A DNA stretch of 64,000 nucleotides. Origin: Triplophysa rosa (taxonomy: Eukaryota > Chordata > Actinopteri > Cypriniformes > Nemacheilidae). Where the stretch lies: positions 4,444,149 through 4,508,148 of the forward strand of contig NC_079898.1 in the NCBI RefSeq assembly GCF_024868665.1, in the 5' to 3' direction. Positions 12,301-24,300 of the stretch are shown in pieces. The notes beneath the pieces were generated by a model that saw nothing but the letters and a program-made list of their open reading frames with translations, did no database searches and was not told the DNA's origin. The position numbers and the translations under genes were made by a program. Within the stretch, counting starts at the first letter, position 1. Every line of letters starts with the position of its first letter.

Positions 12301-15300
12301 TGCCTTTTGCCCAGTGTCTGGGTAGTGGAAATCTTTTGGGTTACTGACCGGATCATAGAGACTTTGAAGCGTGGCTTTATTTATGAGCCCCTGTTCTAGT
12401 GCACAATCCATGGGAACTTTAATGCCAATCAACGAGTGAATCAATCCTCCGGTAGCTATCTGAGTCTCAATAATGGCTCTTCCTTTATGTCTGTCTAAAA
12501 TTCTTTCTTCCATGGCTTGAAACACTGAAAGAATCTTTCCTGCGTGGGTATAACCACTGACAGCTTTGTAAGCGTCACTCATTTTGTCCTTCAGATCCTC
12601 ACCAATGATACCTTTCTCAACAGCATCAGCAGGAGAGTGACCTTCACCTGTTATAGGGTCAATGATGCAGCCTGTTGCAGCCTGCGCTTCTAAAAACTGG
12701 AGAGCGTAGGTTTTTGATATTAGTCCTTCTTTAACCGCATGCATGAAGGACAGCTTTTTCTTGCTGGATTCTACGTAAATACCCGCAATCGAGGATGGTT
12801 TACCGATAAATTGAGCAAGGGATTCTTCTACCTCCTCCATAGTGATGAGGCCTGTTTGCAACTTGAGTGCAATTTCCTCTGTTATTATTCTGGTTTTTAT
12901 TAACTTTTTAATACTAATATGTCCTCTGAGACCTTGAATTTTATGGGTAGAAGACTCAATTTTCAGGCCTTTTAATTTACTTGAAGAGCCAGAGTCACTG
13001 AGTGACTCAGAATCAGTGATACTGAATGAAACAGTTTGGCTTTTTCCAGACCTTCCTTTATCAGACAGTGAACTTTTCTTATGCTCTGTAATCTCACTCT
13101 GACTTTCAGCATCCATCACTTGGTTTGTCTGTTTTTTTAATTCAATAGTCGGTTCAGTCTTCTTTTCTTTCTCGTTCATTACTTGCATTTTGACCTTTCT
13201 TAGCTCCTCCAGGACTTTCTCCTTTTCATGTGTGGATATCTGCAAGCGTAAAATTATTGATGCTTTTAGACCATGTAAACACTTGATTACTTAAAGAAGC
13301 TTTAAGTTTTTTTCAGTAGTCATAGTAGGGTTAAATATGTCCATACTTTAGGCAATCATGGGTTGAAAACAACAAAGGATTATTAGATCATAATAGCACT
13401 ACACATTTACTAGAAGTTGAAACATTTCTCTATTTTAAGATATAGATGTAAATCTACAACAGGAATAAAATCTAACTTCCCAAAAGGGAAAAAAGGAAAT
13501 GTATCTATATTCCAGTACCGGTAGCAAGCTTGTCTCTAATATAATACTTCTACTTCAATAACATTTTAGCGAAACTTTGAATATACTGTATTATAAGTCT
13601 TACCTCAGAGCTCATTTTCATCTTCGTCAGCTCTTCCTCTATGCTCCGCTTTGCTTCTTCACAAGACACAACAATTTGCTTAGTCTGTTGAAGTTCGGTC
13701 TTGAGCTTGGCCAACTCGCTGTCTTTAGCACACCGATGATAGGCTTGACCAAGATGCTTCTGCTCAGAGCTCACTGCCACCTCAAGCTTCAGATTCTTCT
13801 CCTGTAAAGATTTCATTTCTTTGATGTACGAAACAATCTGCTCCTTTAGAGACTTTGCTTCTTTTTCTGAGATCTCCAGTTTCTGATTGGTCTCCATCAA
13901 CATTTTCTTTAGCCCTCCTATCTCCTTTGAGCTGTCTTTCTGAATACTGTCGAACTGATAAATACTAGTGTTCACCCTGATTTTGTCTGTTTCTAACTCA
14001 GAAATCTTTGATTTTGCTTTGAGAAGCTCCAGGTCAAGAATTCCCCTCTGTCTCTCAGATTCGTTAATGCGAGCTTGTAGGTCGCGGAGTTGATGTTCGG
14101 TCTCTAGTTTGGCTTTTGTCGCATTGGCGATTGAAGCTTTAAGCTTTTCAACTTCATGAGAAAGATGTTTGTTTTCTCTCTCGGCTGATTCGACAGTATG
14201 TGAGTGCTCCGCAACAATTTGCTTAGTCAGCTGAAGTTCGGTCTTGAGCTTGACCAACTCGCTGTCTTTAGCACACCGATGATTGGCTTGAACAAGGTGC
14301 TTCTGCTCAGAGCTCACTGCCACCTCAAGCTTCAGATTCTTCTCCTGTAAAGATTTCATTTCTTTGATGTACGAAACAATCTGCTCCTTTAGAGACTTTG
14401 CTTCTTTTTCTGAGATCTCCAGTTTCTGATTGGTCTCCATCAACATTTTCTTTAGCCCTCCTATCTCCTTTGAGCAGTCTTTCTGACTACTGTCGAGCTG
14501 ATAAATACTAGTGTTCACCCTGATTTTGTCTGTTTCTAACTCAGAAATCTTTGATTTTGCTTTGAGAAGCTCCAGGTCAAGAATTCCCCTCTGTCTCTCA
14601 GATTCGTTAATGCGAGCTTGTAGGTCGCGGAGTTGATGTTCGGTCTCTAGTTTGGCTTTTGTCGCATTGGCGATTGAAGCTTTAAGCTTTTCAACTTCAT
14701 GAGAAAGATGTTTGTTTTCTCTCTCGGCTGATTCGACAGTATGTGAGTGCTCCGCAACAATTTGCTTAGTCAGCTGAAGTTCGGTCTTGAGCTTGACCAA
14801 CTCGCTGTCTTTAGCACACCGATGATTGGCTTGAACAAGGTGCTTCTGCTCAGAGCTCACTGCCACCTCAAGCTTCAGATTCTTCTCCTGTAAAGATTTC
14901 ATTTCTTTGATGTACGAAACAATCTGCTCCTTTAGAGACTTTGCTTCTTTTTCTGAGATCTCCAGTTTCTGATTGGTCTCCATCAACATTTTCTTTAGCC
15001 CTCCTATCTCCTTTGAGCTGTCTTTCTGAATACTGTCGAACTGATAAATACTAGTGTTCACCCTGATTTTGTCTGTTTCTAACTCAGAAATCTTTGATTT
15101 TGCTTTGAGAAGCTCCAGGTCAAGAATACCCCTCTGTCTCTCAGATTCGTCAATGTGAGCTTGTAGGTCGCCGAGTTGCTGTTCGGCCTCTAGTTTGGCT
15201 TTTGTCGCATTGGCGATTGAAGCTTTAAGCTTTTCAACTTCTTGAGAAAGGTGTTTGTTTTCTCTCTTGGCTGATTCTACAGTATGTGAGTGCTCCTTTG

Positions 15301-18300
15301 ACCTCCTGTCGGAGTCTAGTTTTAGACGCGCTTCTTGAAGCGAAAGCTTTTGCTCCATTTCAGCCTGCATTAACTGCAGTTGAGTCTCATAGCCTTTCTT
15401 TTGTAAGTCAAGTTTCCCTTTTAGATCATCAAGCATTTTTTTACAATTGTTCAGTTGTTCATCAAGCTTTTGTGACCTCGACTCAGCAGCAGATGCTTCT
15501 TTTTGCTTCTGTCTGAGGTCCTCTTGCGTTTGTTTCAACTTGTGCTTCAACTCTGATATTTGGAGATTCAACCCGGAGATTTTTTCTTCTGACGAGCTTC
15601 TCTCCTTTTGAAAGGTAACTAGCTCTTGTTTTAAATTCAGTACAGATTTATCTGCGTTAGAACTCAATTCTCGTATAACAGAACTTTTTCTTTGAAGTTC
15701 TACCTCCGACTCTCTGAGTTTGGACTTATTCTCTTCAGTCACTCGCTGCAGTTCATCTTTTGTTCTTTTTAGCGTTAAACTGAGATCGTCAAACTCAGAC
15801 TTTAAAGCCTGTAACTTCTGGTCAGCTGTTTGTTTATCCCTCTGAAGAGATGAGATGTCCTGTTTAAGGCTGACTGTAGCTTTCTCTGAACTTCCACTGA
15901 TCCTGCTGATTGTCTGCTTACATTTCATGAGCTCATTTTCAAGTTCTCGCATCTTTGAAATGTTTTTCTTACCCTCTGATGACTCTCTTTGAGAGTCCGC
16001 TATGTTTTTTTTTAAAGTCATGTTCAGGTTATTTATTTCTGCTTTCTGTTCCTGAACCTTGCGGTTAGCCAGATTCAGCTCTGATTTCAGGTTTGTGTTT
16101 TCTTTTTCATAGTTGGTGATGGTCATTGTGAGAGACTTGATCTCTTGCTGCAAATCAATTGTCTTATTTGACTCCTCATTGTAATCTTTTAGTTTGATTT
16201 GAAGCTCATGGGATATCTGTGATTTGTTTAGAAGCTCATCTTCCACTATTTTCATTTGAGATTTTGCACTTTCTGCTTGAGACTTGAGTATATGAATTTG
16301 CTGTTCCTTACTACCAATCTCTGTGTTTGCTCTGTCGAGTTCAACTTTGACGGTTTTTGTTGAGCATTCTGTGTCCATGTTAACCTTCTTCAGTTCTTCT
16401 ACTTTCTTAGTTAGCTGAATCACCTGTAAGGATTTTTTCTGTAGCTCCATTTCGAGGTTTTTAACCTTGACTTGAGCTTCCTTCTCATTTCGTGTCTTCA
16501 GATTAATTTCATCCTTGTCTCTATGCAGTTGCTCCTTTAAAACATTGCACTCACCTTTCAGGGTATTAATCTTTTGTTCAGCGTGGGATTTGTCTTGCTG
16601 GAGGGACTCGATACTTACCTTAAGATGTCGAGTATCACTTTCCAACAACTGATTTTTTCGATTCAGCTCATTCATCTTAAATGTTATCTGCTCTACTTCA
16701 GTCTGTTTGGAAGACAACTCATCTTCCAGGCACCTCAACTTATGTGAGCTCTCCTGCTCATAGGAGGTCCATTGTAGAAGTTTTCCTTGGTTGACCTTGA
16801 GCTTTTCTTTTATGCCATCAACTTCGGTTTTATGAAAAAGCACTCTTTGCTCCAGAGCTGATTTGTCTCTCTGGAGCGACTTGATTTGTTCCTGAAACAC
16901 ATAGACAGATTTCTTTAATTCAGAAGATTCCTGTCTTAGCTCCTCAGATTTTTGTCTCATGTTCGACCTGTCTGCATCCATTTCCACTTGCAGCTTCAAC
17001 AACCTGTTGTTCGATTCATCTATGAGTTCCTTAAAGCGCTGTGCTTTTTCCTCGGCCAGAGTCTTATGAACAACAACTGAGTTCAATTCAGATTTCAAAG
17101 TCTTGATCTCATTTTCGGCTCGCTTCTTGCCCATCACAAGATCCTCCATCTTTCGATGCAGGACCTCCACCTCGGATTCAGAATGAAGCATCTGAGAACT
17201 GGTTGTAAAGGATGACAGCTGTGCACCTTCCTTGCTGAAACCCAGCAAGGATTCCCCTTGCTTCATTCTGACTTCTGACTCCATGATTCTCACGTGGCTA
17301 AGAAGCTCTGCCTCGACATCTTCCTTGGCCCTCAGTTCTCGCTCCAACATACGACTGTGCTCCTCAAGTCCCTGAACGTCACTGTCCTTACGTCTTAAGT
17401 GATCTTCAAGCTTCTTGCGGGCCAATGTACTCTCCTCTATGCTTTTCTTAAGGTTGCGAAGGCTGTCTTCCAGGGAGGCCTGTTTGGCCTCAGATTGCTG
17501 AACCTGTTGCCGGGCACGATTCAACTCTTGTTCAACCGAACCCTTGCTTTTGATCACACCTTCTAGTTCGTGGCGGTATTTCTGTGTCTCATACTCAAGC
17601 TTTGACTTCTGTAAAGTCAAGTCCTCTATCGACTTTTTCTGCATCTCAAGATCTGCTCCCAGGATTTCCAGCTGCTGTTGTCGGTTGGACAGTGAAGCCT
17701 CGAGCTCCAGTACCTGACACCGGAGCCTGGAAATCTCCTCTTCATTCGCAGCTTTCTGCAATTCCATGCTCTCTGTCCAGTTTATGTACTCGGCTCTTTC
17801 CAATGATATCCTTCTCTGAAAAGAGAGACAGAGTCATCTTCTAGTCAACTGCGTGAAAGACATAAGGCGATTCATGTCCACTTACCAATAAAGGTTGAAA
17901 ATGCCCTACCACCACCACCATGTATTTGTGCGTACTCTTCAGCCTTATTTCATGGCCTCTTCAGGCCATGCTTATCTCCAAGAGACAGGGTCACCAGCAA
18001 TAATACAAAATACAACACTGTATGCTGTTTTGTATCTAAATGCCCAAGCATAAGGAAGATTTGTATTGCAAGAATCACAGAGAGGCATTACATGGTCAAA
18101 GTGTGGTTGCGAAAATGTTTGTGGAGTATGTTGAAGCAAAAAGTGTCCAGAACAGTGGCTCTCCAAAAGCTGGATAGTAAATCCCTGCGTTACAGTGTTT
18201 GTTATGGTTCTCATGTGTCATTGTACTTGAATAACACATGGCTGGGAGCATAACATGGCTGGGAGCATAACAACTAGCATTGTCAGCCACCACGTGTAAA

Positions 18301-21300
18301 TTACCCTACCTCATCCTCCTCTGCCCTCTTCAGGGTTTCACCTGCAAATTTCACATACTGTGTCATGAGAGTAACCAGGGCAGTGTAACGTGTACGAAGG
18401 TCCATAAACTGAGGATGGAAATAAAGAAAGTTCAAACATGGTCAAAAGAATTGTTTATTTGACCTGTTTAAATGGTTATATTTCTGTGAACATTTCCTCT
18501 CTTTACCTCTTGCTGGATGACATCAGAGGAACTCTGTCTCTTCATCCTCTTCACAGGAGACTTATGCTGAGATTCAACCATGGCTCTGTAGGTCATCAAC
18601 TGTAATTCATAGTCCTTAAACAAGAGAAAGAAACATGAAAAACCTTTATATACACTCCTAACCGTTAAACTTGACACTTTTTCAATATTTAATTGGATTT
18701 GTTATTTTACTGTTTTCTTATGGTTGAAGTATAACATATAATCTGTTTCTAAAAAGCACTAAAATGATACCATGGTACATCAGATAGTAATTCCACATTG
18801 CTTACTTTCTCACCAACTGCATACTGCTCAGAATACTTCTGACACTCTTCAATTTTGCTCTGTTTCTGTTCAATCTCTGCCACAAGAACCTGAAAATAAA
18901 AGCAATTCAAAGCAAAACAATAACATAACATGACACGGTAAATACAACTGAGTTTTTCATACTTTCTGCTGGTTAAGGAACTCAGCCAGAGCTTTGCTGT
19001 CCTCAGGTTGATTCTCTTGGGCCTTGAGCTGTTTGGCCTCCATTTCTTTGATCCACTCATCCAGGCTGTTGTATGTGTCTTTATAGTACTTAAGAGACTT
19101 ACTGATGCCATCCAGATCTCTGAGCCTTAACATATTGGAAAACAAACTCATCGATCAGTTAATGAACAAGATCACATCAAGCTGGAGTTAGCTGGAGTCT
19201 AACAGGACGGCTGAGCTACCTGTTTTCGATTTGCGAGTGAATGTTTTGCCATCTCTCTTTCAGCTGGTCAGCCTTCTCCTTGTGCCAATCCAAATCAAAG
19301 TCTCTCTCGTTGTGAGTCTTGAACATGCGTTCGCTGATCACTTGAGCCTTTTGAAGCTCATCCTCCAGGTCATGAAATACTTCACGTCTCTCATCGATTT
19401 CAGACCTCCATTGCTACAAATAAATAATGTGTGTATACAGTATATCGTAGTCAATAATATATTAATGCATTTAATAACACAAAAACTGTTGTCACGGTCC
19501 TGCCTTCTTGGTTCTGTATTTCTAGTCGTGTGGCAGGATCGGGACGGAGCCCTTTAGGTTTTGTGTGAGAAAGCCATGAGTTGTTTATGTTTTACATCTC
19601 ATGTGCTTTCTCGTGTCTTGTCATTGGCCCGTCCCTCTCATTTCATGTAATGCTTCCCTGCCGTGTCTAATGTTTTCCACCTGCCCTGTGTTGTTATCCC
19701 TCGTTTGTGTTCCCTTTAAATGCCCTCACGTTTCATTGTCTTGTGTCGGTTCATTACGGATGTTACTTGTGGTTACGTGTATCGGTAAACGTTGAGGTAT
19801 TGTGGATATGCTCTGCTTTATCGCCCGTTGTGTTTACCCATGTTCTTGCCCGTGTTTTCCCTTCTATGTTAAGACGTTGTGTCGTATTGTATTTAGTGTG
19901 TTTTTGCCCCACTGAGGGAAGTGTTTTGTTTCAGTTTTTGTATTGTAGTTCGCTCATGTCCTGTCACCCCCTCGTGGGTTGTTTCTTTGTCTCATCCTGT
20001 TATTAAAGTCTATTGTTTAACCCCTTCATCCTCGCTGCCTGCATTTGGGTTCTCCCCATGTGACTGTGACAACTGTTATGTGACAAAACGATAATCAAAG
20101 CAACGTTTTTGTTACCTTGAGCGTGCTCATGGCACCATCAATCGATTTGGTGTTGGCATTGATTGAATCCTCCTCACACAACTTGGCTTCATAAAGTTTG
20201 ACCAGAGCTTCTGCGCTCTGACTGTGTTTTACCACCAAACTCACCGTCTTTAACCTAAAAGAGTAGAAAACGCCATTATTTGCAGCGTTTGTCTATTCTG
20301 GTGCTTGTACATCAATTTTCTTGATAGCAGAGTTCTACTACAATGCATCTTCTGACCCATGTTTTTTTAACCACTCACTTCTCCAGGTAGATGCAGCACA
20401 TGGAGTACACCTGGTTCATGCTCTGAGTGAGGACATTGAGCTCAGAGGAAAGTGTGGGGATGGACGGAGAGGCGCCTGCTTGTCTGAGGAAAACCTCACA
20501 CTTCTCTTTCAGGATCTCAAGGTCTTCCTTAAACCTATCCAGCTCTAGCTTTTTCTTCTGGTTATGGGAAAAAGATCAGACATCAGTTAAAATCAGGGTG
20601 AGATTTGTGAAAAAAAAATGTTTTGATACGTTTCAATAAAATACATTTCAAACCACATTGAGCTTATATGAAATCCATTAGGATATAGTAGCATTTATAA
20701 GAATAATAATAACTTTAATAACCAATTTTGGAATTACATTTTTAACGCAAATTTAAACAGAACCAACAAACACAGACATTCTGATGTTTCAGTTACCACA
20801 TATTAATTTATATATTCAATGATAATTCTGCCGGAAACATCAGGTGTGCTGCAAAAATGTTAACACATTTGAGAATAAGTAGTTTTTATTGTTGTTTTCT
20901 GCGTTTTGATAACGTTGATGGCATACGAGTTAAGGTTTGCTATAAAGTGCACATTTCAACTTATATCACAGCACCCCTCTTCATCACAACAACAGTTCCT
21001 AGTCAAGTCAGAAAACTTCAGCAATTGGCACTTGATGACACTATGCCGTGTCTGAATTCAAGACACTGGAACTAGAATCATCATGCGACGTAGACACGCT
21101 GTCATCTCAATTGTCACACGAGCGGAAAAGATGACAGTGAAAATCTATTTTTGATTTGATCATTGTTTCAATCACGCTACAGGTTTTTATTTGTATTGTA
21201 TTAAAACTATCTTTATTTTAGGTATTTTATGTGATCTATTTGTTAAATATCAAGTCATGGTGGCGGGGGGGTTTCCCCCATCCACGGGGGCTTAAAATAT

Positions 21301-24300
21301 TAGAACATAGGCACGAATAAAAAACAGAGGGGGGAAATCCCCCCAGCAAATAGCACACTGGGTAAAATGACATAAAAGCTATTTAGTGGAATCCGGCAGG
21401 TTAATTGGAAGTTCTTGTAAAAAGTGTTTAAAAGGAACATCTGTGATCCGATTTCAAAAAGTCAAGTTATTGCAAACTTAACTGCTAACAACTGAGTTGG
21501 GATATACTTTGGTTCACAAACCTCTTGTTCGGTGATTTGCAGCATGCACTCCTGCAAGTCATCTCTGTCCAGTGGGGTGCGGATTTTCCGAATCAGATGT
21601 TCCTCGTGAGCCTCCACCCGCATGCGGAAGTTGCGCACCTCAGATATAAACATGTTGTAAACAGACTCCTCGTGTTCTTCTGTTGACCAGCAGAGGGCAA
21701 AACATTCAAGAATAGAACATTTCACTCCACAGACAAAGTGAGTTTGCTGAACAGTGAAAACCTTCATTAATTTTAATACTGGCTTACAAGCATTCCATTT
21801 TATCACTGTGTAAAGAAATAAGTCGTTTAAAATACTACATTTTATAAAAATCCTTAATAAAATGCCCACGTCTCATTTCTGATGGTCAGTGCACCTTAAA
21901 AATCTCGAAATCATATTGGAAATAAATGACTGGGTTTTGGCCTAAATGACTGTATGTGGTGAACAGTGACGTGCCTCTCTCAGCAGATTTGAGCAGCTCC
22001 TCATAATACTCCCTACACGCCATCACCTCCTTCTCCAGCTGTGTGCAGTCAGCCACTGTAAAGACCTCGGATTCATCGCTGTCCTTCAGAAAGTCCTCAA
22101 AGTGAGACTGCAGACTGCTCAAAACCTGCTGGTGGTCACCCGGCAGCAGGGTCTTGATCTAGAGAGAGAGAGAGAGATGTCAACAATTTACATTTTTTAT
22201 TTGGGGTTGTAAAAATATGTGCTGAAAGGTTCATACTGAGGCGACGGTGCTTTTGCGGATGGCACGGATGTCAGTCATCAGATAGTGCCAAGATACCACG
22301 CTCTTCATGTTAATGTGAGAGTGATGCCACAATGCCAGAACATTCTGATACAACTGCTCAATCCTGACGGTGTGAGACAAAAACAATCATGAAAAACAAT
22401 CCATTTCATTTTTTATTTATTTATTTTGTTTAAGCTTCTTAAACAGATTATCAATGTGTACATTAAAAGCAAGTTTTTCATCTAACCATACCCCCAAGTA
22501 TTTATGACCCTACTCTTTCAATAATAGTTGAATAGTCCAATGTTGAAATCACCTTATCGGTTGTTTTAGAGTTAGTACAACTAAAAATCATATACTTTGT
22601 CTTTTTTTAATTTAATACCAATTTCAGCCGTAACGATGAATGTTGTATAATTTATAGATGAAGCTGCAGTATAGATGATTGTATCATCTGCATACAAATG
22701 TATATTAGCAGCAGCCACTCCAAGACCTAAGTCATTGATAAATATGGAAAACAAAAGAGGAGCTAAAATAGATCCTTGGGGTACCTCTTTTTTTACTTGA
22801 CAAAAAGGGGAACTGTAATTTTCTAAACAAACACATTGAGTGCGCTCAAAAAAATAGTTTTCAAACCATTTTAGAGCAGCTTCACTAAACCCTAGAGACA
22901 TGAGTTTCTCTAACAATAGACTGTGGTCGACAGAATCAAAAGCTTTCGAAAGGTCAATGAATAGTGCTGCACAAGACTTTTTGCTGTCTAGGGATATTAT
23001 AATGTCATTTGTAACTAACAAAGCTGCGGTTATGGTGCTATGACCTGCTTATGACCTGCTAAAACATCTGCATAGATCGTTGGCTGGGGAAGAGATCAAA
23101 AAGTATTGTGCCATTTCTGCCTCTCTAGAAGGATCATTATTTTTGGCCAAATTTTAATACCAGAAGGCCTAAATCTCACCTGCTTGCCATTTCTACAGCC
23201 TCTTTATTGGGCGGTGGCACATTGAAGCAGACTGAAGGTACCATGGCCTCATTTCCAGAGGGATTGATAACTTTCCACTTGGCTCGGTGAGAATTGCTCA
23301 CTAGGATACATTCGTCTTCTTTTCCGATGGTGATCTGATGATAGAGAAGTTTCATGAATAAAAATAAGCCTCATGGAAACTCTGCTGCATGCATGTAGTA
23401 TGTGTCACGGTGAATGTACCTCGATCTGACGGTAATCGCAAATGGCTTTCACAGGTATGGAGCTCCTGATGGGATTCTCAGGGTTTCGGGCTTTGAGTTG
23501 AACAACAGACTTTGCTCGTCCCACTAATCCACCCACAGTGCTGCTGTATTTCAAGAGCTGTTCTTTCTCATCCTGTACAGACAAAAACATCAATCCACAA
23601 CATCCATCACCATTACATTATAATTTCTCAATCTGGTTCTTTTAGTAACTGAATATGACGCCCACCAAAGCAACACTCAAGTAATTGTTTCTAACTATAT
23701 ACCAAGGTTATTTTTGTTTGCTAAAATTAAAATTTTGAAAACGTTTCTGTTCATTGAAATGAAATTAAATATTGACCTAAAAATTATTATAAAAACTTAA
23801 ACTAAGTGAAAAATTGAAATGTTGCATGAAAAATATACTGAAGTAAGTTAACACAAAAACTAAAACAAAACTAAAATAACATGTAAATAATCTTATGAAG
23901 TAACATAAAAAATAAACAAATACCTTATAAAATGAGAAAAACTTTAACTAAAATTAACATAAAAATTATGAATCTAAAAATCAAAGCAAATTTAAAATAT
24001 TAATAAAGTTAAAATGAAAACTTTAATAATATAAATCCGTTTATGGAAGTCGTGGTACTCGGCAGCCATCTTTGCAACGCGCCTCCGGGCAGTTAGGGCA
24101 GTTATTACGTAATTTAAACAAGACGTGAATTGGAATACTGATATTTCTACAATTGCCTGCTAAAATCCCAATTAAACAACATATTTAAAAAGAACATTTA
24201 AAAATGACGTACCATAACGTTTGTTTCCTATGATCAAATTGCGTTAAAAACATTCTTTTTCATGTTGTTTTAGATACTACGCATGCTCAAAGCTTCGCTA

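Noticed and set aside
13550..17803. Independent myosin-like or other coiled-coil gene
   Set aside because: No own start; bounded by phase-matched splice sites that join it to dst exons on both sides.
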